NCBI GenBank assembly: GCA_905234425.1
Contig: CAJOHR010000007.1
Coordinates: 1-41,710 of the forward strand
DNA from: an uncultured Oscillospiraceae bacterium
Lineage (GTDB): Bacteria; Bacillota; Clostridia; Oscillospirales; Oscillospiraceae
DNA: 41,710 nt
Direction of reading: 5' to 3'
Position numbers and translations under genes: made by a program. This document shows positions 33,037-41,687 of the stretch, piece after piece. Under the pieces are notes generated by a model, which ran no database searches, was not told the origin of the DNA, and worked only from the letters and a program-made list of their open reading frames with translations. Numbering within the stretch: position 1 is the first letter of the stretch; each line of letters starts with the position of its first letter.

Positions 33037-34218
33037 TTACAAATAGGAGTTCAGAATAGACTCCGGCAGGCACTCCCGAAGAAAGCCGCTCTTTTCTGCC
33101 AGCGCCTTTGCCGCCTGGAGGGATTCGGGCAGGGGCTTCAACGCGGCCGAATCCTGCTCCGCAGCAGGCGGCGGCGTCAGATCCCCGGTGATGCCAAGCA
33201 GTCCGGCACGGATGGCCAGGGCAAAGGCCAGATAGGGGTTGGCTGCGGGGTCCGGGGACCGGAGCTCCGCCCGGCGGTGCTGCCGGCTGGAGGCAGGCAC
33301 CCGGATAAGCTGGGAGCGGTTCTCCGGCGACCAACTGACAGTGCCCGGGGCCCGGTCCCGGCCAAGGCGTTCATAGGAGTTCTCAACCGGATTGAGGAAC
33401 AGGGTGATGTCCTGAATCTTATCGAGCAATCCGGCGATCAAGGGCATGAGCAGGTCCCGGTCCGTGCCGTCCTGGGCGGAGATATTGATGTGCATGCCGC
33501 TGCCGGGCTGATCGGAGAGGGGACGGGGAGAAAAGTCCGCCCACAGGCCATTCTGGGCGGCCAGGGTTCGTACCACCGCCCGGAAAGTCACGGCGTTGTC
33601 CGCCGCTGTCAGGGGATCGGCGTAGCGGAAGTCGATCTCATTCTGGCCGGGACCGCCCTCGTGGTGGGAGCTCTCGGGCTGAATGCCCATCTGCTCCAGG
33701 GTCAGGCAGATCTCCCGTCGGACGTTTTCCCCCTTGTCCGCCGGAGCGATGTCCATGTAACCCGCGTGGTCGTAGGGCTCCCGGGTGGGCTCCCCGTTTT
33801 CATCCAGCTTGAAGAGATAGAACTCGATCTCCGAGCCGATGGCGAACTGAACGTCTGCCTGTTCGGCTTCTGCCGCGGCCTCCTTCAAAATCCGCCGGGT
33901 ATCCGCCTCAAAGGGCGTCCCATCGGGATTGAAAATGTCGCAGAACATGTGGACCACCCGCCCGCTCTGGGGCCGCCAGGGCAGGGCCGTCAGCGTGGCC
34001 GGGTCCGGCTTCAGCAGCAGATCGGACCGGATCTCGCCTCCAAACCCCGGAATGGAGGAGGCGTCGATGGCAATGCCCTCGGAAAAGGCCCGTTTCAGCT
34101 CTCCCGGCATGATGGCCACGTTCTTCTGTCTGCCGTAGACATCGCAGAAGGCCAGACGGATGAATTTTACGTCCGTCTCCTCCACGTACTGGATGACCTC
34201 GTCCCGCGTGAATTTCAT
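33037..34218 (-). CDS. Glutamine synthetase, short GSI-like form
   Basis: 393 residues against about 440 for usual GSI-alpha. Joins ammonia to glutamate with ATP. IPGFGGEIRSDLLLKPD, GSEIEFYLF, HHEGGPGQNEIDF, GSGMHINIS, NSYERLGRDRAPGTVSWSPENRSQLIRVP and RAELRSPDPAANPYLAFA are the active-site segments. Some positions differ from the norm: NSYER for NSYKR and RSQLIR for RSAAIR. The adenylylation-site Tyr region is not recognisable. The ATG follows AAGGAG. It belongs to the minus-strand glutamate synthase operon, 19 bases after the preceding stop. Confidence 0.9.
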   Translation of the reverse strand: MKFTRDEVIQYVEETDVKFIRLAFCDVYGRQKNVAIMPGELKRAFSEGIAIDASSIPGFGGEIRSDLLLKPDPATLTALPWRPQSGRVVHMFCDIFNPDGTPFEADTRRILKEAAAEAEQADVQFAIGSEIEFYLFKLDENGEPTREPYDHAGYMDIAPADKGENVRREICLTLEQMGIQPESSHHEGGPGQNEIDFRYADPLTAADNAVTFRAVVRTLAAQNGLWADFSPRPLSDQPGSGMHINISAQDGTDRDLLMPLIAGLLDKIQDITLFLNPVENSYERLGRDRAPGTVSWSPENRSQLIRVPASSRQHRRAELRSPDPAANPYLAFALAIRAGLLGITGDLTPPPAAEQDSAALKPLPESLQAAKALAEKSGFLRECLPESILNSYL

Positions 34219-34237
34219 AGTGCTCCACTCCTTGCGT

Positions 34238-34957
34238 CTAATTTGCTACATACATCTGGGTATAGGGGTTCCGGCTGTCCGGGGTGACCACGGTAAACGG
34301 GCTGTCCAGAAGCACCTCGGGACGAAAACCGAAATACCCGCAATACCGGCGAAGATAGACTTCGATCTCCCGAAGGTCCGCCTGGGTTGCCGGCCTGGCC
34401 GTCACCTGATCGGGGAACAGGACGCTTTCACAGTCTGATCGGAGAAACAGCTTCCCGCCGTGCATACCGGTGCAGGGGTAGTTGCTGACGATGGGACCCT
34501 CGGCGTTCAGACCCAGCACCACGATAATGCCCCCGGCCTGATACTCGCCGAGAAAGCTCCCGGCCCGCCCGCCGATGACCAGCACCGGAAGGTGGTCCTC
34601 GTATTCCTTCATGTGGATGCCCGCCCGATATCCGGCGTCGCCCTCCACATAGATCTCGCCGCCCCGCATGGCGTAGCCCGCGGTGTCTCCAATGGAACCG
34701 TGGACCACGATGGTCCCGGCATTCATGGTGTCTCCCACCGCGTCCTGGGCGTTGCCGAAGACTTCGATCTCCGCGCCGTCCAGATAGGCCCCCAGGGCGT
34801 TGCCGGGGACGCCGTGGATCTGCAGCCTTCGGGGCTTCATGCCTGCGGCGATGAACCGCTGGCCAAGGCAGCCGTCTACGGTGACATCCTCAGAGGTCTC
34901 CCGAAGGGCCTTGCCCAGCTCCAGAAAATCCATATTCTTCGCCTGAATCGTCAGCAT
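34238..34957 (-). CDS. Glutamate synthase C-terminal (GXGXG) domain protein
   Basis: 239 residues. Right-handed beta-helix repeats (GAYLDGAEIEVFGNAQDAVGDTMNAG, GSIGDTAGYAMRGGEIYVEGDAGYRAG) match the GXGXG domain at the end of the large glutamate synthase subunit, here a separate protein as in archaea. It has a structural role, organising the ammonia channel between the amidotransferase and synthase parts. The start ATG overlaps the preceding stop by one base (TAATG). Confidence 0.93.
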   Translation of the reverse strand: MLTIQAKNMDFLELGKALRETSEDVTVDGCLGQRFIAAGMKPRRLQIHGVPGNALGAYLDGAEIEVFGNAQDAVGDTMNAGTIVVHGSIGDTAGYAMRGGEIYVEGDAGYRAGIHMKEYEDHLPVLVIGGRAGSFLGEYQAGGIIVVLGLNAEGPIVSNYPCTGMHGGKLFLRSDCESVLFPDQVTARPATQADLREIEVYLRRYCGYFGFRPEVLLDSPFTVVTPDSRNPYTQMYVAN

Positions 34958-36204
34958 TATACCACACCTCCCAGGGTTTGTCTCCTGTATTCTTTCCCAA
35001 AGGGGAGCAGGGACGGGTCCTGCTTCACTGCCTCAAAGTCCAGAGTGTCAAGGGGGCGATGCTCCCGGATCATGGCGGTGTAGATCCCCGCCCGGTGCAG
35101 GTCACCCATCAGGATAAAGCCCGTCAGTAACCCGTCTTTGGTGAACAGCTTCTTATAATTGTCTCTGTTCCGGGTTTGATAGACCTGCCCGCCGTCTGGT
35201 TCCTCAAAATAGCTGCCTGCAGTCATCAGATGGAGGCCAAAAAGGCCCATGGAGTTCATGGGAATGCCCCCGTCATAGGTCGCGCTTCCGCCGGCCATGT
35301 TGATTCCCGCGGTCCGTCCCTGCATGGCGGCGTTGGGGAGAATTGCCAGGACGCTCTGCGCGCCGGTGACGGTGTTCTTTGACTCGGCGCAGTCCCCGGC
35401 GGCGTAAATCCCGGGTAAGGTTGTTTCCATGTGTGCGTTTGTGACGATGCCCCGGCCTACGTCGCCCCCCGCGTCCTTGATCAGCCCTGTGTTGGGCCGG
35501 ACGCCGATGGCCAGCACCAGGAGGTCGAATTCCACCGTCTCCCCGCTGTTCATGAGGGCATGGCTGCCGTGAAACTCCTTGGCGCTGTCTCCCAGCATAA
35601 GCCGGACGCCTTTTTCCTCCAGATGCTGTTCCACGATCTCCGCGCTCTCCGGCTGGAGGATGCTGGACAGAACGTGGGGCGCCAGATCGCAGACTGTCAG
35701 ATGTTTCGTGTGGGCGTAGAGCCCTTCCGCGCACTTCAGTCCGATGAGCCCGCCGCCGATGATCAGCACCCGGCTCTCCGGGGTGACGGCCTGCGCCAGG
35801 GCTCGCGCGTCCGCCAGGGTCATAAAGGTGAATTGCTTTTCCACCGTATCCAGACCGGAGAAGGGCGGCACAAAGGGGGAGGACCCCGCCGCCACGCACA
35901 GGGCGTCATAGGGAAGGATTTGCCCATCCGAGAGCGTTACGGTTTTGGCTGACGGGTCCAACTGTTCAACGGAAACTCCGTGAAGGGCCCGTACATGGTT
36001 TTTCTCATAGAAATCCGGTCCACGATAGGACATGCGGCCTTCGTTTGTCGCTCCCTCCAGGTAGTAGGAGATCAGCGGACGGCCATAATTGGAGTCCGCT
36101 TCCGCGGAGATCAGGGTAATGGATCCCTCGGGATCCACGCTGCGGATACCCTCGATGCAGTGGATGCCGGCAATGCCTCCGCCCACGATCACATAGCGCT
36201 TCAT
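34957..36204 (-). CDS. FAD-dependent pyridine nucleotide oxidoreductase
   Basis: 415 residues. An N-terminal FAD-binding GGGIAGIHCIEGIR, a second dinucleotide-binding fold VLIIGGGLIGLKCAEGL, and GIYAAGDCAES near the FAD ribityl site define the NAD(P)H-nitrite reductase/rubredoxin reductase-like family. No redox-active CxxxxC is present. Its place between ferredoxin and GXGXG genes suggests it feeds electrons from NAD(P)H to the glutamate synthase. The ATG overlaps the ferredoxin stop by four bases. Confidence 0.9.
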   Translation of the reverse strand: MKRYVIVGGGIAGIHCIEGIRSVDPEGSITLISAEADSNYGRPLISYYLEGATNEGRMSYRGPDFYEKNHVRALHGVSVEQLDPSAKTVTLSDGQILPYDALCVAAGSSPFVPPFSGLDTVEKQFTFMTLADARALAQAVTPESRVLIIGGGLIGLKCAEGLYAHTKHLTVCDLAPHVLSSILQPESAEIVEQHLEEKGVRLMLGDSAKEFHGSHALMNSGETVEFDLLVLAIGVRPNTGLIKDAGGDVGRGIVTNAHMETTLPGIYAAGDCAESKNTVTGAQSVLAILPNAAMQGRTAGINMAGGSATYDGGIPMNSMGLFGLHLMTAGSYFEEPDGGQVYQTRNRDNYKKLFTKDGLLTGFILMGDLHRAGIYTAMIREHRPLDTLDFEAVKQDPSLLPFGKEYRRQTLGGVV

Positions 36205-36641
36205 ACTGCCGCCTCCCTTTCTTCATAGACGATTGCGTTGTTGGGACACCCGGCCGCGCAGGCGGGAGAGCCGCAGGCGTTCTCCAGACAGAGCTCGCAT
36301 TTTGTGGCTGCTCCGTCCGGTCCCGGGGCCACCGCCCCGTAGGGACACACCAGCACGCAGGTGAGACAGCCCACGCATTTGTCGTGGTCGATTTTCACTG
36401 TCCCGTTCTGAATGGACAGGGCCCCGGAGATGCAGCTTTTCACGCACAGCGGATCGGTACAGTGCCGGCAGGACACGGCATAGCAGATCTTTCCCGCCTC
36501 TTCCACATGGATTCGGGGATAGATGACCTTTCCCCGGAGGGCCTTTGCCATATCCGGCTCTCCGGAGTTGGCAAAGGCGCAGTTGTATTCGCAAAGATGG
36601 CACCCAAGGCACCACTTTTCGTTGACGTAAACGCGTTTCAT
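36201..36641 (-). CDS. Polyferredoxin (HycB-type) with four cluster motifs
   Basis: 146 residues. Four Cys groups are visible: CLGCHLCEYNC, CRHCTDPLCVKSC, CVGCLTCVLVCP and CELCLENACGSPACAAGCP, the layout of HycB/DmsB-like electron-transfer subunits with up to four [4Fe-4S] clusters. It likely links the flavoprotein to the synthase subunit. It starts 11 bases after the gltB2 stop. Confidence 0.92.
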   Translation of the reverse strand: MKRVYVNEKWCLGCHLCEYNCAFANSGEPDMAKALRGKVIYPRIHVEEAGKICYAVSCRHCTDPLCVKSCISGALSIQNGTVKIDHDKCVGCLTCVLVCPYGAVAPGPDGAATKCELCLENACGSPACAAGCPNNAIVYEEREAAV

Positions 36642-36652
36642 GTGCTTTCCTC

Positions 36653-38158
36653 CTATTCGCCCGCGTGGGAGATACCCAGGATCCGCAGCTCCGCGTCGGT
36701 GAGTCCCACGCCCCGGAGCATGAGCCGGTTGCCTCGCAGGGCCTCGATGGAGTTGATGCCCATGCCGCCCATGAGCTCCTTGATCTCATGGTTCCATGCG
36801 GTCATCAGATTCACCAGCCGCTTGTATCCGATCTCCGGATTCAGCCGCTTGACAAGCTCCGGCTTCTGGGTGGCGATGCCCCAGTTGCAGTTGCCGGTCT
36901 GGCAGGTCCGGCACAGGTGGCAGCCCAGCGCCAGCAGGGCCGCTGTGGCGATGTAGCAGGCGTCCGCCCCCAACGCGATGGCCTTCACCACGTCCGCCGA
37001 GGACCGGATGGAACCGCCCACCACCAGGGACACATTCCCGCGGATGCCCTCGTCCCGGAGCCGCTGATCCACCGAAGCCAGGGCCAACTCAATGGGAATA
37101 CCCACGGAGTCCCGGATCCGTGTGGGCGCCGCGCCGGTGCCGCCCCGGAACCCGTCGATGGCGATGATGTCCGCCCCGGACCGGGCGATGCCGCTGGCAA
37201 TGGCGGCGATGTTGTGGACAGCCGCCACCTTGACGATGACGGGTTTTTTATGGCCGGTGGCCTCCTTGATGGAGTAGACCAGCTGCCGGAGGTCTTCAAT
37301 GGAGTATATGTCGTGGTGGGGAGCGGGGGAGATGGCGTCGGAGCCCTCCGGGATCATCCTGGTCCGGGAGATGTCCGCGCCTACCTTCGTGCCTGGCAGA
37401 TGGCCGCCGATGCCCGGTTTGGCGCCCTGACCCATCTTGATCTCCACTGCGGCGCCAGCTTCCATGTAATCCCGATGAACGCCGAAACGGCCCGAGGCCA
37501 CCTGGACGATGGTATTGGGCCCGTAAACGTAAAAATCCTCGTGAAGGCCGCCCTCACCGGTGTTGTAGTAGATGCCCAGCTCCCTGGAGGCCCGGGCCAG
37601 GGACTCATGGGCGTTGTAGCTGATGGACCCGTAGCTCATGGCGGAGAACATCACCGGCATGCTCAGTTCCAATTGGGGCGTCAGCTCGCATTTGAGGTTT
37701 CCGGTTTCGTCCCGCTCCAGGCTCTGGGGTTTTTTGCCCAAAAATACCCGGGTCTCCATGGGCTCCCGCAGGGGGTCGATGGAGGGGTTCGTCACCTGGG
37801 AGGCGTTGATGAGGATCTTGTCCCAGTACACCGGATAGGGCTTGGGATTTCCCATTGAACTGAGCAGCACGCCGCCGGAGCCTGCCTGCTTGTAGACCTC
37901 CCGGATGGTATCCCCGTCCCAGTTGGCGTTCTCCCGGAGGCGGCAATCGGATTTTACGATCTTTAACGCTCTTGTTGGACAGAGGGAGACGCACCGCTGA
38001 CAGTTGACGCACTTGCTTTCGTCGCTTAGCATCAGGTCCCGGTCTTGGTCATAGGCATGAACCTCGTTGGCGCACTGGCGGGCGCAGACCTTGCAGCGGA
38101 TGCACCGGGCGTCGTTCCGTACCACTTCAAATTCCGGATAGAAATAGTTGATTCCCAT
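36653..38158 (-). CDS. Glutamate synthase central/FMN domain with N-terminal ferredoxin
   Basis: 501 residues. Two [4Fe-4S] motifs lie at the N-terminus (CIRCKVCARQC, CVNCQRCVSLCP). The FMN-binding synthase barrel follows: FSAMSYGSISYNAHESLARASRELG, NTGEGG, QGAKPGIGGHLPG, KVAAVHNI, DGFRGGTGAAPTRIRDSVGIP, and the 3Fe-4S-type CHLCRTCQTGNCNWGIATQ. It makes glutamate from 2-oxoglutarate and ammonia delivered from the amidotransferase. The stop of the amidotransferase gene and this ATG read TGATATG, so they are coupled. Confidence 0.95.
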   Translation of the reverse strand: MGINYFYPEFEVVRNDARCIRCKVCARQCANEVHAYDQDRDLMLSDESKCVNCQRCVSLCPTRALKIVKSDCRLRENANWDGDTIREVYKQAGSGGVLLSSMGNPKPYPVYWDKILINASQVTNPSIDPLREPMETRVFLGKKPQSLERDETGNLKCELTPQLELSMPVMFSAMSYGSISYNAHESLARASRELGIYYNTGEGGLHEDFYVYGPNTIVQVASGRFGVHRDYMEAGAAVEIKMGQGAKPGIGGHLPGTKVGADISRTRMIPEGSDAISPAPHHDIYSIEDLRQLVYSIKEATGHKKPVIVKVAAVHNIAAIASGIARSGADIIAIDGFRGGTGAAPTRIRDSVGIPIELALASVDQRLRDEGIRGNVSLVVGGSIRSSADVVKAIALGADACYIATAALLALGCHLCRTCQTGNCNWGIATQKPELVKRLNPEIGYKRLVNLMTAWNHEIKELMGGMGINSIEALRGNRLMLRGVGLTDAELRILGISHAGE

Positions 38159-38159
38159 A

Positions 38160-39257
38160 TCAGTAAGCCCCCTCTCTCACGGTTACGATCACGGGCTCGC
38201 CGCCGGCAGGCGCCCAGATATTTTCTGCGTCCGGCTCCATGGCCCGGATGGCGGCCTCCTCGCTGGCGATGAACACAAGGTCGTCCTTTTCTCCCACCAC
38301 CATGCTCCGGAGCTTCAATCGGTCGTTCAGGGCCATGAGCCCGCCCTCGAAGCCCAGAATGATGGAGAAGGGCCCGGTGATCAGCAGACTGGGGAACACC
38401 TTCCGAAGATAGCTGAGTTTTAGCCGCTGCTCCTCTGTGGGTTTCCGCTTGATGGTGGACCAGAAGGGGGCGGCGATCACGGAGGCCGATTCTTCCAGGG
38501 TCAAGCCCTGTTTCCGCTGCAAAAAGTCCGCAATATAGGTGATGACCTCCGTGTCCGTCTGGAGCGTACATTTATATCCGAACATCTCGATATACCGCCG
38601 GTTGGCGTCGTAGGAGGAGATCTCCCCGTTGTGGACGATGGTCCGGTCCAGCAGGGCGAAGGGATGGGCGCCGCCCCACCAGCCGGGGGTGTTGGTGGGA
38701 TACCGGCCATGGGCCGTCCAGCAGTAGGCCTCGTATTCCTCCAGCCGGTAAAACTCTCCCACATCCTCCGGGAAGCCAACAGCCTTGAACACGCCCATGT
38801 TCTTTCCGCTGGAAAACACATAGGCGCCGTTCAGATGGGTGTTGATGTGCATGACGATCCGGGCCAGAAACTCGTTCTCATCCAACTGCCGGGAGGCCAG
38901 CACGGACCGAAGGGGCGTGACGAAATAGCGCCAAATCAGGGGCTCGTCGGTGATGCTGGGGATTTTCCGGGTGGGAATGATCTCCCCCTTGACGATCTCC
39001 AGATGGTCCCGGAGATACGCTTCGCATTCCGCCCGGCAGGGCTCTCCGTCGTAGAAGATATGGAGCGCGAACAGGTCCTTGTACTCCGGATAGATGCCGT
39101 AGCCCGCGAAGCCGCCGCCCAGCCCGTTGGACCGCTCGTGCATGGGACGCATGCTCTCTATGATCTTCTCGCCGGTCATGCGCCGGCCCTCCTTGGAGAT
39201 CACCGCGGAGATGGCGCAGCCCGAGGGAATGCGGATCTGACCTTCCAATGGAATCAT
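38160..39257 (-). CDS. Class II glutamine amidotransferase subunit of glutamate synthase
   Basis: 365 residues. The Ntn-type N-terminus IRIPSGCAISAVIS puts the presumed nucleophile at Cys14, so removal of a 13-residue propeptide is expected. GYGIYPEY, TAHGRYPTNTPGWWGGAHPF and HNGEISSYDANRRYIE are glutaminase signatures. It releases ammonia from glutamine for the synthase. It is the first gene of the seven-gene minus-strand operon, with GAGGAG before the ATG. A structured leader lies upstream. Confidence 0.92.
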   Translation of the reverse strand: MIPLEGQIRIPSGCAISAVISKEGRRMTGEKIIESMRPMHERSNGLGGGFAGYGIYPEYKDLFALHIFYDGEPCRAECEAYLRDHLEIVKGEIIPTRKIPSITDEPLIWRYFVTPLRSVLASRQLDENEFLARIVMHINTHLNGAYVFSSGKNMGVFKAVGFPEDVGEFYRLEEYEAYCWTAHGRYPTNTPGWWGGAHPFALLDRTIVHNGEISSYDANRRYIEMFGYKCTLQTDTEVITYIADFLQRKQGLTLEESASVIAAPFWSTIKRKPTEEQRLKLSYLRKVFPSLLITGPFSIILGFEGGLMALNDRLKLRSMVVGEKDDLVFIASEEAAIRAMEPDAENIWAPAGGEPVIVTVREGAY

Positions 39258-39280
39258 ACGATCAACTCCTCAATTATTAG

Positions 39281-39383
39281 ATTGCCACACCAGCGTAGCG
39301 CCGGTTCGCAATGACATAAGGAAAAGAACAACGGCGCTCCTCCCGCAGGGCATACTTGTCCCAGTGGGAACGCCGTTGTTCTT
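39281..39383 (-). promoter_or_regulatory. Structured leader of the glutamate synthase operon
   Basis: Near the predicted transcript start, a 13-bp perfect stem (AAGAACAACGGCG 39324-39336 with its complement 39371-39383) encloses 34 bases with smaller CCC/GGG hairpins and is followed on the minus strand by TTCCTT. A second hairpin (ATTGC...GCAAT with CCAGCG/CGCCGG, 39281-39312) follows. It may be an attenuator; I see no clear A..G.. hexaloop. Confidence 0.5.
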
Positions 39384-39389
39384 GCTCAC

Positions 39390-39419
39390 ATCATATAATA
39401 TGCAAGTGCAATATGTCAA
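39390..39419 (-). promoter_or_regulatory. Promoter of the glutamate synthase operon
   Basis: On the minus strand a perfect TTGACA (39419-39414) and TATGAT (39395-39390) are 18 bases apart. Confidence 0.7.
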
Positions 39420-39477
39420 TCTTGCAAATTGCACAAAGTATCACCGGATTAATGCTGTATTTTTGAAGGATAAACCC

Positions 39478-39506
39478 TTGACGGATTTCTTGGAAGGGTG
39501 TATGAT
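39478..39506 (+). promoter_or_regulatory. Promoter of glnN
   Basis: TTGACG (39478-39483) and TATGAT (39501-39506) are 17 bases apart; transcription should begin near 39513, just before the leader hairpin. Confidence 0.75.
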
Positions 39507-39513
39507 AGCGCCG

Positions 39514-39570
39514 TTGAGACATTGGCGTCTCAGAGGTCTTTCTGCCCCCTGACGCCAGTGTCTTTTTTTG
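39514..39570 (+). promoter_or_regulatory. ANTAR-type hexaloop hairpin and overlapping terminator in the glnN leader
   Basis: Terminator: a 13-bp stem (39517-39529 with 39551-39563, one G-T pair) followed by seven Ts. Alternative: a 6-bp stem TGAGAC/GTCTCA (39515-39520 with 39527-39532) with the hexaloop ATTGGC, having A at position 1 and G at position 4 as in ANTAR target RNAs. The two folds share bases and exclude each other. Confidence 0.75.
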
Positions 39571-39599
39571 TTTTTCAAATCTGAGAAAGGGTGAATGCA

Positions 39600-41687
39600 A
39601 TGAGCGTACCGGAGATTTTTGGAAGTATGGTATTCGACGATCAGGTCATGCGGGGAAGGCTTCCCGCCAAGGTATATAACTCCCTGAAAAAAACCATCGA
39701 GGGCGACGCGCCTTTGGATCCGGGTGTTGCAAATGCCGTGGCCACTGCCATGCGGGACTGGGCAGTGGAAAAGGGAGCCACCCATTTTACCCACTGGTTT
39801 CAGCCCCTGACCGGCACCTCCGCGGAGAAGCACGACAGCTTTATTTCCCCCGCTCCCGACGGGCGTGTCATCATGGAGTTTTCCGGCAAGGAGCTGATCC
39901 AGGGAGAGCCTGACGCAAGCTCCTTCCCCTCCGGCGGTCTCCGGGCCACCTTTGAGGCCAGGGGCTACACCGCCTGGGACCCCACGAGCTACGCCTTTAT
40001 CAAGGGCAAGACATTGTGCATCCCCACGGCTTTCTGCTCCTACGGCGGCGAGGCTCTGGACAAGAAGACGCCGCTGCTTCGCTCCATGGACGCTATCAAC
40101 AGACAGGCGCTCCGGGTGCTCAGGCTCTTCGGAAGGACGGACGTAAAGCGGGTCACCACCTCCGTGGGACCGGAGCAGGAATACTTCCTGGTGGACGAGG
40201 AGACCTTCAAGAAGCGGCCGGACCTGATCTACACCGGCAGGACCCTGTTCGGCGCCAAGCCCCCCAAGGGCCAGGAGCTGGACGACCACTATTTCGGCTC
40301 TATCAAGCCTCGGGTCCAGGCCTATATGGACGACCTGAACCAGGAGCTCTGGAAGCTGGGGATCCTGGCCAAGACGGAGCACAACGAGGTGGCTCCGGCC
40401 CAGCATGAGCTGGCCCCCATCTACACCACCACCAACATCGCCACGGACCATAACCAGCTGACCATGGAGATCATGCGGAAGGTGGCCACGCGACACGGCC
40501 TGGTGTGCCTGCTCCACGAGAAGCCCTTCGCGGGCGTCAACGGCTCCGGCAAGCATAACAACTGGTCCATGGCCACGGATTCCGGTATAAACCTGCTGTC
40601 TCCCGGTGATACGCCCCATGAGAACGTACAGTTCCTGCTGTTCCTGGTAGCGGTGATCCGGGCCGTGGACGAATACCAGAGCCTGCTGCGCCTGAGTGTG
40701 GCAACTGCCGGAAACGACCACCGCCTTGGCGCCAACGAAGCGCCTCCCGCCGTGATCTCCATCTTCCTGGGAGAGGAGCTTCAGGCCATCCTGGACGCCA
40801 TCGAGGCCGACGCCCCTTACGCCGGGACGGAAAAGACCAGGATCAAGCTGGGAGTGGATGCTCTGCCCCGGTTCACAAGGGACACCACGGACCGGAACCG
40901 GACCTCGCCCTTTGCTTTCACAGGCAACAAGTTTGAGTTCCGCATGGTGGGCTCATCCAACTCCATCGCCTGCGCCAACATTATGCTCAACGCTTCCGTG
41001 GCGGCGGTGCTGGAGGACATGGCGGACGAATTGGAGAAGGCGGAGGACTTCGATTCCGCGCTCCACGATCTGATCCGCGTCACCATCAAGGAGCACAAGC
41101 GCATCATCTTCAACGGCAACGGCTATGACGACGCATGGATCGAAGAAGCCACAGAGCAGCGTGGCCTGCTGAACCTGAAAACCACTCCGGACGCCATGGC
41201 CTGGCTGCTGGACAAGAAGAACATGGATATGCTCATCGGCCAGAAGGTGTTCTCCGAGGCGGAGCTCAGGAGCCGGTATGAGATCCAGCTGGAAAACTAC
41301 TGCAAGTCCGTGCGTATCGAGGCCCTGACCATGGTGGACATGGCCCGAAAGCAGATCCTGCCTGCCGTTTCCGGGTACAGCGCGGTCCTTGCTTCGGCGC
41401 TGACCGGGAAAAAGGCGTTGGGCGTGGCCTGCGGCTATGAGACAAAGCTGGTGGAGAGGCTCTCCGCGCTGGCGGACGTAATCGACGAGGCGGCGGACGA
41501 TCTGGCCGGCCTCACGGACAGGTTTGACACCATGGAGGATATCACCGAGGAGGCCTGCTTCATCCGGGATCAGATCCTCCCGGCCATGGATACGCTCCGG
41601 GCTCCCTGCGACCAGGCCGAGGGCTGCACCTCGTCTGAATACTGGCCCTTCCCGACTTACGGGGACCTGCTGTTCGGCGTGGTTTGA
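39600..41687 (+). CDS. glnN: Type III glutamine synthetase
   Basis: 695 residues, the normal size for GSIII and far longer than [23 protein letters not shown] at the N-terminus, [80 protein letters not shown] and [16 protein letters not shown] are family signatures. It joins ammonia to glutamate with ATP. The start is ATG 39600 with GAAAGGGTGA upstream; the GTG at 39591 lies within that site. It is transcribed away from the glutamate synthase operon, behind a conditional terminator in its leader. The last 23 bases of the window after its stop hold nothing callable. Confidence 0.96.
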   Translation: MSVPEIFGSMVFDDQVMRGRLPAKVYNSLKKTIEGDAPLDPGVANAVATAMRDWAVEKGATHFTHWFQPLTGTSAEKHDSFISPAPDGRVIMEFSGKELIQGEPDASSFPSGGLRATFEARGYTAWDPTSYAFIKGKTLCIPTAFCSYGGEALDKKTPLLRSMDAINRQALRVLRLFGRTDVKRVTTSVGPEQEYFLVDEETFKKRPDLIYTGRTLFGAKPPKGQELDDHYFGSIKPRVQAYMDDLNQELWKLGILAKTEHNEVAPAQHELAPIYTTTNIATDHNQLTMEIMRKVATRHGLVCLLHEKPFAGVNGSGKHNNWSMATDSGINLLSPGDTPHENVQFLLFLVAVIRAVDEYQSLLRLSVATAGNDHRLGANEAPPAVISIFLGEELQAILDAIEADAPYAGTEKTRIKLGVDALPRFTRDTTDRNRTSPFAFTGNKFEFRMVGSSNSIACANIMLNASVAAVLEDMADELEKAEDFDSALHDLIRVTIKEHKRIIFNGNGYDDAWIEEATEQRGLLNLKTTPDAMAWLLDKKNMDMLIGQKVFSEAELRSRYEIQLENYCKSVRIEALTMVDMARKQILPAVSGYSAVLASALTGKKALGVACGYETKLVERLSALADVIDEAADDLAGLTDRFDTMEDITEEACFIRDQILPAMDTLRAPCDQAEGCTSSEYWPFPTYGDLLFGVV

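Larger units (their letters stand above)
39258..39599. promoter_or_regulatory. Divergent control region between glutamate synthase operon and glnN
   Basis: 342 bases with no gene. From left to right it holds the ribosome binding site and leader hairpins of the minus-strand operon, two divergent promoters, a pair of TGCAA-n-TGCA repeats (39401-39412 and 39423-39434, starts 22 bases apart) across the minus-strand -35, and the terminator leader of glnN. Each part is listed separately. Confidence 0.75.

Noticed and set aside
39281-39383. Second ANTAR target in the glutamate synthase leader
   Set aside because: Hairpins are present, but none shows a hexaloop with A at position 1 and G at position 4.
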